This document shows positions 10,965 to 20,283 of a stretch of DNA of 64,000 nucleotides, in pieces. The stretch spans positions 1,426,001 to 1,490,000 of the forward strand of contig NZ_CP139575.1 of NCBI RefSeq assembly GCF_034298135.1. The letters are read 5' to 3'. Under the pieces are notes generated by a model. That model was not told the origin of the DNA, did not search any database, and worked only from the letters and a program-made list of their open reading frames with translations. Numbering within the stretch: position 1 is the first letter of the stretch; every line of letters begins with the position of its first letter. This stretch comes from Lactobacillus acidophilus. GTDB lineage: Bacteria; Bacillota; Bacilli; Lactobacillales; Lactobacillaceae. Made by a program: the position numbers and the translations under genes.

Positions 10965-12914
10965 TTATTCGTGAGCAGTAACAGCAATCAGCTTATCACC
11001 GTGCTTGTCACCTGCATCAGTAATGCGTTGAACATTTGCATAGTTGGCAGTGTTAGTAATAACAACCATGACAGTAGTGTCATAACCTGCCTTCTTAACA
11101 GCATCTAAATCAACGCTGCCAAGCTTGTCGCCTTTTTCAACACGTTGACCTTGTTTTACAAAGCTTTCAAAGTGTTCACCCTTAAGGTTTACGGTATCAA
11201 GACCAATGTGAATTAATACTTCAGCACCATCATCTGATTTAATACCATAAGCATGCTTAGTTTCATAAGCAATTGTTACAGTACCAGTTACTGGAGCATA
11301 GATAGTGCCGTCACTTGGAATAACTGCGGCACCGTCACCCATTAACTTAGCTGAGAATACTTGATCATTAACTTTAGTTAAGCTTTCTGGAGTACCGTCA
11401 ACTGGGGAGTAAATAATTTCATCCTTTAATGCTAATTGTTCTTTACCAATCTTTTCAGCTTTTTGAGTTTCTTCAGCGTAGTCAGTTGCATCATTTACTG
11501 GAACATCTTGTTCAGCGACTTCTTCCTTCAAGTGGCTCTTACCATAAACATAAGTGAGAATGAATGAAACTGCAAAACTAATTGCTACAGAAACAACCCA
11601 CATTGGAATAGTTCTTGGATAAATTGAAAGAAAACCAAGGAAACCAGCTGAACCAAGTGCGGCAGCAGTTACGTGCATCAACCCTGCAAAAGCAGCTGCA
11701 ACACCTGAACCAATCAAAGCACAGAAGAATGGGAATTTGTATTTTAAGTTAACACCGAATAATGCTGGTTCAGTAATACCAAGAAGGGCTGAAACACCTG
11801 AGGAACTTGCCAAGCCTTTCATCTTCTTGTTCTTAGTTAAGAAGTAGACTGCGAAAGTTGCAGCACCTTGAGCTACATTAGCCATACATGCAGTAACAAA
11901 GATAAAGTCACCAGAACTTGCTGGATTCTTAGCAAAGGCTGCCAAAAGTTGAGTTTCAACAGCTGGGAAACTTTGGTGAAGACCAGTAGTAACAATAGCT
12001 GAATAACTAAGACCAAAGACACCCATACCAAAGGCACCAGTAGTATCGTAAAGCCATACGATAGCATTAGTAATTGCGTCAGATACACCCTTAAATACTG
12101 GTCCAATAATAGTGAAAGTTAAGAAACCAGTAATCATAATTGAAAGAAGTGGTGTAAAGGTAAAGTCAACTGCAGATGGTAAATGCTTATGGAAGTATTT
12201 TTCAAAAATTGACAATACCCATACAGCTACTAAAACTGGAATAACTTGATATTGATAATTAGTTTGTGCGACATGTAAGCCAAAGATATCCCAGAATTTA
12301 GTTGCACCACCAAGTCCTGGGGTGGTCATAATCATACCAATTGTAGCACCCAGGAATTGATTAGCGCCGAATCTTTTTGCCGCTGACATACCTACAAGGA
12401 TTGGCATAAAGATAAATGGAGCAGCCGACATTACCTGAATCATACTTGATATTCCGGCAACGTTAGGAGCCATTTGAACAACTGACTTCGGACCGAAAAG
12501 TCCAGGTGAAGTTAAGAAATTGTTCAATGCCATTAACAAACCACCAGCAACTAAAGCTGGAATAATTGGAACGAAGATGTCAGACAAAAGTTTAATGAAG
12601 TCCATGATAGGATTCTTCTTTTGGCCTTCAGCTGCTACCTTCTTCAAGTCATCAGTTGATAATTCCTTTAATCCAGTGATCTTAATGAATTCGTCATAAA
12701 CGTCATTAACATCTCCTGGTCCAATAATCACTTGATATTGACCATTAGTTTTAAAAGTACCTTTAACATCTGGATCATTATCCAGAGCCTTTTGGTCAAC
12801 CTTGGAATCATCTTTCAATACTAAACGCAAACGAGTAGCACAGTGAGCACCGGCAATAATATTGTCACGACCCACATCTTTAATTACTCGTTCAGCCACT
12901 TTCTTGTGGTCCAT
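10965..12914 (-). CDS. scrA: PTS sucrose transporter subunit IIBCA
   Basis: This 649-residue enzyme imports and phosphorylates sucrose at the membrane. The domains in order are IIB (residues 1 to about 80, phospho-accepting Cys25 in HCATRLR), IIC (about residues 105-460, many hydrophobic helices, with [10 protein letters not shown], the conserved IIC sugar-site motif) and IIA (about residues 500-649, with the active His in [10 protein letters not shown]). Substrate assignment rests on the divergent sucrose-6-phosphate hydrolase and its repressor next door; beta-glucoside/trehalose PTS proteins have the same architecture. The upstream region holds LacI-type operators and a sigma-A promoter whose -35 box is inside one operator. 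Confidence 0.9.
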   Translation of the reverse strand: MDHKKVAERVIKDVGRDNIIAGAHCATRLRLVLKDDSKVDQKALDNDPDVKGTFKTNGQYQVIIGPGDVNDVYDEFIKITGLKELSTDDLKKVAAEGQKKNPIMDFIKLLSDIFVPIIPALVAGGLLMALNNFLTSPGLFGPKSVVQMAPNVAGISSMIQVMSAAPFIFMPILVGMSAAKRFGANQFLGATIGMIMTTPGLGGATKFWDIFGLHVAQTNYQYQVIPVLVAVWVLSIFEKYFHKHLPSAVDFTFTPLLSIMITGFLTFTIIGPVFKGVSDAITNAIVWLYDTTGAFGMGVFGLSYSAIVTTGLHQSFPAVETQLLAAFAKNPASSGDFIFVTACMANVAQGAATFAVYFLTKNKKMKGLASSSGVSALLGITEPALFGVNLKYKFPFFCALIGSGVAAAFAGLMHVTAAALGSAGFLGFLSIYPRTIPMWVVSVAISFAVSFILTYVYGKSHLKEEVAEQDVPVNDATDYAEETQKAEKIGKEQLALKDEIIYSPVDGTPESLTKVNDQVFSAKLMGDGAAVIPSDGTIYAPVTGTVTIAYETKHAYGIKSDDGAEVLIHIGLDTVNLKGEHFESFVKQGQRVEKGDKLGSVDLDAVKKAGYDTTVMVVITNTANYANVQRITDAGDKHGDKLIAVTAHE

Positions 12915-12929
12915 ATTTGTTTCCTCCTA

Positions 12930-12943
12930 TGTAAACGCTTTTA
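12930..12943 (-). promoter_or_regulatory. cre-like / LacI-family half-palindrome at scrA
   Basis: TGTAAACGCTTTTA sits immediately upstream of the scrA ribosome site (AGGAGG). It partially fits the CcpA cre consensus. A matching element occupies the same position in front of scrB. Confidence 0.5.
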
Positions 12944-12960
12944 TTCTCAATTCACTATTT

Positions 12961-12988
12961 ATGATAACGTATTCAAAAAATATGTCAA
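12961..12988 (-). promoter_or_regulatory. scrA promoter
   Basis: TTGACA (12988-12983) and TATCAT (12966-12961) are separated by 16 bases on the minus strand. The -35 box is the left arm of the operator at 12983-12998, which explains repression by steric exclusion. Confidence 0.65.
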
Positions 12989-12998
12989 TCGTTTGACA
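12983..12998. promoter_or_regulatory. ScrR operator O1
   Basis: TGTCAATCGTTTGACA is a LacI-family palindrome with 6-bp arms around a central CG. It overlaps the scrA -35 box. The likely ligand is the LacI-type repressor encoded at 14623-15609. Confidence 0.75.
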
Positions 12999-13063
12999 CA
13001 TTTTTTTGAATTTATTTTTTATTAATACTTTTCTTATGGTCCAATAAGGCAAGGGTAGTCAAA

Positions 13064-13086
13064 TATAATATGATAAACGTTTGACA
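13064..13086 (+). promoter_or_regulatory. scrB -10 box and ScrR operator O2
   Basis: A TATAAT at 13064-13069 is followed at once by TGATAAACGTTTGACA (13071-13086), which matches operator O1 in the right arm and centre. No good -35 box is visible upstream of the -10 box. The position just after the -10 fits a repressor site at the transcription start. Confidence 0.65.
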
Positions 13087-13118
13087 CATTTTTCATAATC
13101 TACTAGAATTAATATTAA

Positions 13119-13133
13119 AGATAACGCTTACAT
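13119..13133 (+). promoter_or_regulatory. cre-like element at scrB
   Basis: AGATAACGCTTACAT lies directly before the scrB ribosome site GGAGG and resembles the element in front of scrA. It is a plausible CcpA or secondary ScrR site. Confidence 0.5.
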
Positions 13134-13148
13134 GGAGGCTTTTTTATT

Positions 13149-14606
13149 ATGGAATGGACAAGAGAAAAACGTTATTTACCTTATAGTAAATGGGATGCTG
13201 ACACATTACTTCATTTGCAAGCACAAGCAGCAAACTCCCCTTACCAAATGCACTATCATTTACATCCAATTTCTGGATTAATCAATGATCCAAATGGTTT
13301 TTCATATTTTAATGGTGCTTACCATCTGTTTTATCAATCATACCCATTTGGTGCAGTTCACGGACTAAAATCTTGGGTTCACTTCAAGTCAAAAGATTTA
13401 GTCCATTGGGAAAATTTAGGTTTAGCTATTGAGCCAGATACAATGGCTGATTCACACGGTGCCTACTCTGGCTCAGCCCGTGAAATCGATGGCAAATTAT
13501 TCTTAATGTACACGGGTAACCACCGTGATGAAAACTGGATTCGTACTCCTTACCAAATTGGTGCTTGGATGGATAAAAATGGCAAAGTTTCTGATAAAAC
13601 TATCCTCTTTAAGAATCCTGACCACATCACCGAACATTTCCGTGATCCACAAATTTTAAAGAAAAACGACACTTACTATGCAATTTTAGGTGCACAAGAT
13701 AACGCCGAAAAACATGGTCACATTGATGTATGGAAATCAAAAGATTTAAAGAATTGGGAAGAATTAGGCTATCTAGATTTTACGGATCAAGACATGGGTT
13801 ATATGATCGAATGCCCTAATCTTGTTGAAGTAGATGGTCATGTGGTGTTGATTTTCTGTCCTCAAGGATTAGATAAAAAAGTAGCTGATTATGATGATAT
13901 CTATCCAAATATGTATGTCATTGCTGATGGAATCGATTTTGAAAACCATAAATTAATTAATCCAGGTCCACTACAAAATTTGGATAAAGGTTTCGATGTA
14001 TATGCTACTCAAGCATTTAATGCACTTGATGGAAAAGCATATGAAATCAGCTGGGTAGGTTTACCTGATATAACTTATCCAACTGATGATGAAAATTGGG
14101 CAAATTGCTTAAGTCAAGTTAAAGAACTTACTATCAAAAATGGTCAATTAATTCAAAAACCAGTTAAGTCGATGGCTAGTCTTCATAAAAATGAAAAAGA
14201 TGTAGCTGATCAAGTTGTTTCTGAAAATGCTGGTCAACAATATGAATTAGAGCTTACAATTAAAGCTGGCCAAAAAGGAAATCTCTATCTAGCTGCAAAT
14301 GACGATTTAAGTAGTGGATTAAAGATCAGCTTTGATACTAAAAACGGACAATTAATTTTAGATCGTTCTATTGCTGGTCAAAAAGTAGCAGTAGATTATG
14401 GTGAAAATAGAACTGCCCCACTTCAACCTGATAGCGATGTAAAATTAAATATTTATATTGATCATTCATTAATTGAAATTTTTGTTAATGACGGTGAAAA
14501 TGTATTAACTGGTCGTTATTTCGCTGATCAAGCACATTCTAAGATTGCATTTGATAAAAAGATTAACTTTAACGGTAAACTTTGGAATATGAAAACAATT
14601 CTTTAA
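13149..14606 (+). CDS. scrB: Sucrose-6-phosphate hydrolase (GH32)
   Basis: This cytosolic glycoside hydrolase of family 32 splits the sucrose-6-phosphate delivered by the PTS into glucose-6-phosphate and fructose. The five-bladed propeller motifs are visible: NDPNG with the nucleophile Asp (about residue 50), FRDP (transition-state Asp, about residue 173) and ECPNL with the acid/base Glu (about residue 228). The C-terminal beta-sandwich ends LIEIFVNDGE. The 485-residue length is normal, and there is no signal peptide, which fits an intracellular hydrolase rather than a secreted levanase. GGAGG lies 10 bases upstream of the ATG. scrR follows after 16 bases. Confidence 0.93.
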   Translation: MEWTREKRYLPYSKWDADTLLHLQAQAANSPYQMHYHLHPISGLINDPNGFSYFNGAYHLFYQSYPFGAVHGLKSWVHFKSKDLVHWENLGLAIEPDTMADSHGAYSGSAREIDGKLFLMYTGNHRDENWIRTPYQIGAWMDKNGKVSDKTILFKNPDHITEHFRDPQILKKNDTYYAILGAQDNAEKHGHIDVWKSKDLKNWEELGYLDFTDQDMGYMIECPNLVEVDGHVVLIFCPQGLDKKVADYDDIYPNMYVIADGIDFENHKLINPGPLQNLDKGFDVYATQAFNALDGKAYEISWVGLPDITYPTDDENWANCLSQVKELTIKNGQLIQKPVKSMASLHKNEKDVADQVVSENAGQQYELELTIKAGQKGNLYLAANDDLSSGLKISFDTKNGQLILDRSIAGQKVAVDYGENRTAPLQPDSDVKLNIYIDHSLIEIFVNDGENVLTGRYFADQAHSKIAFDKKINFNGKLWNMKTIL

Positions 14607-14622
14607 TATTAAGGTGATATAG

Positions 14623-15609
14623 ATGCCCGCTAAATTAAGCGACGTTGCCCGAGAAGCTGGTTGTTCTGTCACAACAGTTTCAAGAGTAATCAATAATCAT
14701 GGCTATTTAAGTCAAAAAACAAAGGATAAAGTTTTTGCAGCAATGCAAAAGTTAAATTATCAACCTAACTCTCTTGCCCGCTCCTTACAGGGGAAGAAAT
14801 TAAAACTAGTTGGATTGATTTTTCCAGAAATTACTAACCCATTTTTTGCAGAATTAGTTCAAGAAATTGAATCTGCTTTATTTAAGCAAAATTATAAAGT
14901 GATCCTTTGTAACGCAGGCCGTGATCGACAAAAAGAACGTGAATATTTACGGATGCTACAAGCTAATCAGGTAGATGGAATTATTGCTGGTGCCCATAAT
15001 TTAGGGATTGAAGAATACAAACAATTAGGCTTGCCAATTGTTTCTTTTGATCGAAAATTATCTGACAACGTCCCTATCGTAAGTTGTGATAATTATCAAG
15101 GAATTAAGATGGCTACACATGAGTTAATTCAAACAGGATGTAAGCATATTTACTTTTTGGGTAATAACCAAAGAAAAGGCAACCCTACTGATGAACGGTT
15201 AGAAGCTTATCTTGATGAGACAAAAAAATACGATTTCACACCGCATATTCGTTCTGTTGCTTTCTCTGATTCTTCTAATATAAAAAACATGCAAATCCAT
15301 AACATGTTAGTTGATGACAAACCTGATGGTGTAGTATGTACAGATGATTTAACAGCTATTTTGGTTTTACAAGAAGCCCAAAAATTAGGGATTAAAGTTC
15401 CACAAGAATTAAAAGTAATCGGTTTTGATGGTACACAATTAGTTCAAACTTATCATTCAGAACTATCAACGATTGCTCAACCAATTGATGATATTGCTAC
15501 CTTATTAGTAGATTTATTATTAAAAAGAATTACAAATCCCAAGCAAAAATTTGAAAGCAAAAACTATGTTTTACCAGTTAAATTAATTAAACGTGAAACA
15601 ACTGCATAA
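14623..15609 (+). CDS. scrR: LacI-family sucrose operon repressor
   Basis: This 328-residue regulator starts with a LacI helix-turn-helix (LSDVAREAGCSVTTVSRVIN) and the hinge YQPNSLARSLQGKK. A periplasmic-binding-protein-like effector domain follows (LVGLIFPEITNPFFAEL, DGIIAGA, DDLTAILVLQEA, IGFDG). It is co-transcribed with scrB, so it is probably autoregulated through the operators between scrA and scrB. Ligand identity (sucrose or fructose phosphate) is inferred from context. The ribosome site AAGGTGA precedes the ATG. Confidence 0.88.
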   Translation: MPAKLSDVAREAGCSVTTVSRVINNHGYLSQKTKDKVFAAMQKLNYQPNSLARSLQGKKLKLVGLIFPEITNPFFAELVQEIESALFKQNYKVILCNAGRDRQKEREYLRMLQANQVDGIIAGAHNLGIEEYKQLGLPIVSFDRKLSDNVPIVSCDNYQGIKMATHELIQTGCKHIYFLGNNQRKGNPTDERLEAYLDETKKYDFTPHIRSVAFSDSSNIKNMQIHNMLVDDKPDGVVCTDDLTAILVLQEAQKLGIKVPQELKVIGFDGTQLVQTYHSELSTIAQPIDDIATLLVDLLLKRITNPKQKFESKNYVLPVKLIKRETTA

Positions 15610-15614
15610 AAAAG

Positions 15615-15645
15615 GTCCCATACTTCTAGTTGTGAAGTATGGGAC
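15615..15645. terminator. Bidirectional terminator between scrR and rex
   Basis: GTCCCATACTTC and GAAGTATGGGAC form a 12-bp stem with a 7-base loop, flanked by A-rich and T-rich sequence on opposite sides. It can end both the scrBR transcript and the converging rex transcript. Confidence 0.85.
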
Positions 15646-15656
15646 TTTTGTTTTAC

Positions 15657-16292
15657 TTAATTTTCTTTTTCACTATCCAAGAAATAAATCAATGTTTGTA
15701 ATTCAGTTGCTAAGTCCACGTTTTGTACACGTACATCGGCAGGCGCAGATAATCTAATTGGGGTAAAATTCATAATACCTTTAACACCAGCATCGACCAT
15801 TTCATCTGTTGTTCTTTGAGCCGCAGTCGAAGGAACTGTTAAAATAGCAATCGAAATTTGTTGATCACTTAATTGTTGTTTTAAATCTTCCATATCATAA
15901 ACGGGAACACCGCTTAAAATTCGACCAGTAATTTCTTTGTTAATATCAAATGCACAAGAAATACGGATATTGTTGCTACGCTTAAAATTATAATTTAAAA
16001 GTGCTCGTCCTAAGTTACCAACACCAATTAACGCAACATTAGTTAGTGTATCTTGATTCAAAATTTTCTTAAAGAAACTCAGCAAATTTTTAACATCATA
16101 TCCATATCCGCGTTTACCTAAAGCACCAAAATATGAAAAATCTCTTCTAATAGAAGCACTATCAACTTGAACTGCTTCAGATAATTCAGTCGAAGAAACT
16201 TTGTCTTTACCTTCCTCGTTTAAAATGAGCAAATACCGATAATACAAAGGCAATCTTTTTGCAGTAGCTTTTGGAATTTTTATTTTCTCCAT
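15657..16292 (-). CDS. rex: Redox-sensing transcriptional repressor Rex
   Basis: Rex senses the NADH/NAD+ ratio and represses fermentation genes. The 211-residue protein has an N-terminal winged helix ([53 protein letters not shown]) and a Rossmann domain with [16 protein letters not shown]. The C-terminal swapped helix ([13 protein letters not shown]) forms the dimer. The neighbour on the other side is a YdiF-like ABC-F gene, the same pairing as in Bacillus. A possible Rex-like half-site is present upstream at 16319-16333. Confidence 0.95.
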   Translation of the reverse strand: MEKIKIPKATAKRLPLYYRYLLILNEEGKDKVSSTELSEAVQVDSASIRRDFSYFGALGKRGYGYDVKNLLSFFKKILNQDTLTNVALIGVGNLGRALLNYNFKRSNNIRISCAFDINKEITGRILSGVPVYDMEDLKQQLSDQQISIAILTVPSTAAQRTTDEMVDAGVKGIMNFTPIRLSAPADVRVQNVDLATELQTLIYFLDSEKEN

Positions 16293-16318
16293 AGTTGATC
16301 CTCCAAACGTATCTCAAG

Positions 16319-16333
16319 TTTGTGAATTTACAA
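16319..16333. promoter_or_regulatory. Possible Rex autoregulatory site
   Basis: TTTGTGAATTTACAA resembles the Rex operator TTGTGAA-N4-TTCACAA, but one arm is imperfect. It lies 27 bases before the rex start. Weak evidence. Confidence 0.35.
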
Positions 16334-16475
16334 TCAAGCATTTCTATCATAACTGTTAATATACCATTTACGCAAGTGCCAGCTTCACAAATATACTTTT
16401 TTCACATATATAATTCAAAATAGTGAGCTCAGTTAATTCACATCCTGTGATAAAATATTGGTTAGGTGAAAAATT

Positions 16476-18395
16476 ATGATTATTGCACAAGGACACAATT
16501 TAGAACAACAATTTGGTGCCAACACACTTTTCAAAAATGTTAATTTTTCAATCGATTCTAATGCCAGAATCGGTTTAGTTGGTCCCAATGGGGTAGGTAA
16601 AACTACTCTACTCAAAATTATGATGGGTGAACAAGAACCTACACACGGTGAGTTCACAGTAAACAAAGGCATTGATGTCGGTTATATCGCCCAGGAAAAT
16701 GCACTGGATGAGGATAAAACCATCTGGGATGAAATGGAAGGCGTTTTTGCTCCTTTAATAAAAGACAGTAAGACGTTAATCAGTATGCAACAACAAATTG
16801 CAGATCATCCTGAAGATCAAGAGTTACTTAAACAATATGATCAAAAGCAATTCGCTTTCGAACAAAAAGGTGGATATACTTATCAATCTGATATTAAAAG
16901 TATACTTAATGGATTTAAGTTTCCTGAAAATACTTGGCAGAAGAAGATTGGTAGCTTATCCAGCGGTGAAAAAACCAGATTAGCATTTGTAAAACTTCTT
17001 TTACAAAAACCTGCCCTGCTTTTGCTCGATGAACCTACTAACTATCTTGATCTTGACACACTCGATTGGCTTGAAGGTTTCCTCAAGAATTACGATGGTG
17101 CTATTTTAGTAGTATCTCACGACCAGTATTTCTTAGATCACTTAGCTACTCAGATTTTCGAATTACAATTTGGTAATTTAACTTCATTTAAGGGTAACTA
17201 TTCAGCATATGTAATGCAACGTCAACAACGTGATAAAGATCTAGAGGCTGCTTATGAAAAGCAACAAGCCGAAATTAAAAAGGATGAGGAATTCATTCAA
17301 AAAAATCTAGTTCGTGCTACCACAACTAAGCGAGCTCAAAGTCGGCGTAAGAAACTAGAAAAAATTGAACGTCTTACACCTCCTAAACATAAAAATAAGG
17401 TAAAAATTCATTTCAATAGCGAACGTCCTTCAGGGAAAGAAGTCTTAATTTTCAATGATTTAACCATTGGCTATCCTGATAAAACTATGGTTAGCGATAT
17501 TTCTTTTCAAATTAATAAAGGTGATCGTGTAGCAATTATTGGGCCAAATGGTATTGGTAAATCTACTTTACTGAAGACTATTATGAAAAAATTGCAGCCT
17601 AAGAGCGGCTCAATTAAATATGGTGCTTCTTTAGATATTGGTTATTATGATCAGGAATTACAAGGTCTTGATCCAACAAAAACTGTTTTGGATACTGTTT
17701 GGGACAGACATAAGACAATGCCGGAACGTGATGTTCGTTCAATTTTAGCTAGTTTCTTATTTACAGCTAAGGACATTGATAAAACTGTAGGACAATTATC
17801 TGGTGGACAAAAAGCTAGACTTACCCTAACTGTTTTATCACTTGAACATGACAATTTCTTATTAATGGACGAACCTACTAACCACTTAGATATCGAAGCC
17901 AAAGAAGTTCTAGAAAAAGCTTTAAAAGACTTTGATGGTACCCTTCTCTTTGTTTCTCACGATCGTTACTTTATTAACGAACTTGCTAACAAAATTGTAT
18001 CTGTTAGAGATGGGCATGCTCAAATCTATAATGGCAACTATTCTTACTACTTTAATGAAAAAGCTAAACAAACTGCAACAACTATAAACAATAATGCAGA
18101 AAAGCCAGAACCAATTAATCAAGTAAGTCAACAAAAACTTTCTTATCAAGAACAAAAACAACGCGATTCACAAAAGAGAAAATTGCAACGCACAATTGAT
18201 CAAGCAGAAAAGCAAATTGAGGAACTTGAAGAAAAAGAACAAGAAATCCAAAATGAAATGGCTAATCCAGATATTGCTTCTAATTTTGATAAACTTGGAC
18301 CACTACAAGAAAAATTATCTGATATTCAAGCACAATTAGATGATGCTAACGTTAATTGGGAAAAGGCCATTGAAGCATTGGATAATTTTGAATAA
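16476..18395 (+). CDS. ydiF: ABC-F family ATPase, YdiF type
   Basis: This is a 639-residue soluble protein with two ABC domains: Walker A GPNGVGKTT (about residue 37) with signature LSSGEK, then GPNGIGKST (about residue 351) with LSGGQKARL. Both Walker B segments read LLLDEPTNYLD / LLMDEPTNHLD. The linker between the domains is rich in Lys/Arg/Glu (about residues 240-310), and a C-terminal coiled coil is visible from about residue 555. There are no membrane segments. ABC-F proteins act at the ribosomal E site. The C-terminal extension and position next to rex match Bacillus YdiF. Its exact role is not established. Confidence 0.85.
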   Translation: MIIAQGHNLEQQFGANTLFKNVNFSIDSNARIGLVGPNGVGKTTLLKIMMGEQEPTHGEFTVNKGIDVGYIAQENALDEDKTIWDEMEGVFAPLIKDSKTLISMQQQIADHPEDQELLKQYDQKQFAFEQKGGYTYQSDIKSILNGFKFPENTWQKKIGSLSSGEKTRLAFVKLLLQKPALLLLDEPTNYLDLDTLDWLEGFLKNYDGAILVVSHDQYFLDHLATQIFELQFGNLTSFKGNYSAYVMQRQQRDKDLEAAYEKQQAEIKKDEEFIQKNLVRATTTKRAQSRRKKLEKIERLTPPKHKNKVKIHFNSERPSGKEVLIFNDLTIGYPDKTMVSDISFQINKGDRVAIIGPNGIGKSTLLKTIMKKLQPKSGSIKYGASLDIGYYDQELQGLDPTKTVLDTVWDRHKTMPERDVRSILASFLFTAKDIDKTVGQLSGGQKARLTLTVLSLEHDNFLLMDEPTNHLDIEAKEVLEKALKDFDGTLLFVSHDRYFINELANKIVSVRDGHAQIYNGNYSYYFNEKAKQTATTINNNAEKPEPINQVSQQKLSYQEQKQRDSQKRKLQRTIDQAEKQIEELEEKEQEIQNEMANPDIASNFDKLGPLQEKLSDIQAQLDDANVNWEKAIEALDNFE

Positions 18396-18401
18396 TACAG
18401 T

Positions 18402-18443
18402 AAAAAGAATACTTATTTATTTATATAAAAAAGTATTCTTTTT
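18402..18443 (+). terminator. Terminator after the ABC-F gene
   Basis: AAAAAGAATACTT and AAGTATTCTTTTT form a 13-bp stem with a 16-base AT-rich loop, ending in T5. It separates ydiF from the oxalate module. Confidence 0.75.
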
Positions 18444-18573
18444 ATTTGTGTACGCATATTATAAATAACACAACTTATTATTCAATTTGCTTGTATCTTT
18501 TTTTAAGAGGTGTATCTTGAACTTGAAATGCAAGATGAAAGCATTTTTGGGATTTTTGAAAGAAGGTTTTTTC

Positions 18574-20283
18574 GTGGTTGATACATCACTCACTGGAGCA
18601 GCACTTTTAATCGATGCTTTACAAGCTAACGGTTTAAACAATATGTATGGTGTTGTAGGTATTCCAGTTACCGACTTTGCCCGTTTAGCTCAACTAAAGG
18701 GTATGAAATATTATGGATTTAGACGTGAAGATTCAGCTGTAGATGCAGCTGCTGGTGCAGGCTTTATTACTGGTAAGCCTGGCGTAGCTTTAACTGTATC
18801 TGCACCTGGTTTCTTAAATGGTTTGACAGCTTTAGCACAAGCTACTAAGAACTGCTTCCCATTAATTATGATTTCAGGTTCATCAGATCGTCATATTATT
18901 GACCTGGATCGTGGAGATTATGAAGGTCTTGATCAATATAATGTTGCTAAACCATTCTGTAAAGCAGCATATCGTGTTGATCGCGCAGAAGATATGGGAC
19001 TAGCTGTTGCTCGTGCAGTGAGAACTGCTGTTAGTGGTCGTCCAGGTGGTGTTTACTTGGATCTTCCTGCAGCAACTGTCACTGATACAGTTGCACAAAA
19101 GTCAGATGCTAATATCTACAAAGTTGTAGATCCAGCTCCAAAGCAATTGCCATCAGATGATGCAATCAACCGTGCCGTGGAATTATTAAAAGATGCAAAA
19201 CATCCTGTAATTCTTCTTGGTAAAGGTTCTGCTTACGCTCAAAGCGAAGACGAAATCAGAGAATTAGTTAATAAGACTAATATCCCATTCTTGCCAATGT
19301 CAATGGCCAAAGGTGTTGTACCAGATGATTCTCCAGCATCTGCTGCATCAGCTCGTTCATTTACACTTGGTCAAGCTGATGTTGTACTTTTGATCGGTGC
19401 ACGTCTTAATTGGATGCTTTCAAACGGTGAATCTCCATTATTCAGTGAAGACGCCAAGTTTATTCAAGTTGATATTGATGCAACTGAATTTGATTCAAAC
19501 AGAAAGATTGATGCTCCATTACAGGGTGACATTAAATCTGTAATGCAAAAATTAAATTCTGCCGCTATCAATGCTGGTGTTAAGGCACCAACAGATTGGA
19601 TTAATGCTATTAAGACCGAAAGCGAAAAGAACAATACTAAGTTTGCTAAAAGAATTTCAGCTTCAGAAGCTAAATCAACTTTAGGCTACTACAGCGCAAT
19701 TGAACCAATTAATGACTTAATGCAAAAGCATCCTGATACTTATTTAGTAAGTGAAGGTGCCAACACTTTGGATATTGGTCGTGACTTAATTGGTATGCAA
19801 AAGCCTCGTCACCGTCTTGACACTGGTACTTGGGGTGTTATGGGTGTTGGCATGGGTTATGCCATTGCTGCAGCTATTGAAACTGGCAAACCAGTTATTG
19901 CCCTTGAAGGTGACTCAGCATTTGGTTTTGATGGTATGGAAATGGAAACTATTTGCCGTTACCACTTACCTGTTATTGTAGTTATTATTAACAACGGTGG
20001 TATTTACAACGGTGATGTTAACGTTGTTCCTGATCAACCAGGCCCTACTGTCTTGGATCACAATGCCCACTATGGTGATATCTCTAAGGCATTCGGCGGT
20101 GATAGCTACCGTGTAAATAACTACGAAGAAATGAAAGATGCTCTTGAAAAAGCGTATGAATCAGGTAACCCAACAATCATCGATGCTCAAATTCCTGAGT
20201 CAATGGGTAAAGAATCAGGTCATATCGGCAACTTAAACCCAAAGTTGGACTTAAGTTCTCTTGAAGCAAAGGAGAATAAATAA
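18574..20283 (+). CDS. oxc: Oxalyl-CoA decarboxylase
   Basis: This ThDP enzyme decarboxylates oxalyl-CoA to formyl-CoA. The 569-residue product is a three-domain pyruvate-oxidase-type protein: N-terminal PYR domain with GVVGIPVTDFARL and YGFRREDSAVDAAAGAGF carrying the catalytic Glu, a central CoA/ADP-binding domain, and a C-terminal PP domain with the ThDP-Mg motif GDSAFGFDGMEMET ending in NNGG. The start is placed at GTG 18574 with AGAAGG upstream; a longer in-frame reading from 18487 adds 29 residues that do not look like the family. The frc ATG overlaps the stop by one base. Together they detoxify oxalate. Confidence 0.95.
   Translation: MVDTSLTGAALLIDALQANGLNNMYGVVGIPVTDFARLAQLKGMKYYGFRREDSAVDAAAGAGFITGKPGVALTVSAPGFLNGLTALAQATKNCFPLIMISGSSDRHIIDLDRGDYEGLDQYNVAKPFCKAAYRVDRAEDMGLAVARAVRTAVSGRPGGVYLDLPAATVTDTVAQKSDANIYKVVDPAPKQLPSDDAINRAVELLKDAKHPVILLGKGSAYAQSEDEIRELVNKTNIPFLPMSMAKGVVPDDSPASAASARSFTLGQADVVLLIGARLNWMLSNGESPLFSEDAKFIQVDIDATEFDSNRKIDAPLQGDIKSVMQKLNSAAINAGVKAPTDWINAIKTESEKNNTKFAKRISASEAKSTLGYYSAIEPINDLMQKHPDTYLVSEGANTLDIGRDLIGMQKPRHRLDTGTWGVMGVGMGYAIAAAIETGKPVIALEGDSAFGFDGMEMETICRYHLPVIVVIINNGGIYNGDVNVVPDQPGPTVLDHNAHYGDISKAFGGDSYRVNNYEEMKDALEKAYESGNPTIIDAQIPESMGKESGHIGNLNPKLDLSSLEAKENK

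Noticed and set aside
12843..13025. Plus-strand 60-residue ORF in the scr intergenic region
   Set aside because: It overlaps the start of scrA and its operators and has no coding character.
18487..18573. 29-residue N-terminal extension of oxalyl-CoA decarboxylase
   Set aside because: The GTG at 18574 has a good ribosome site and gives the family's usual start (VDTSLTGAALL).
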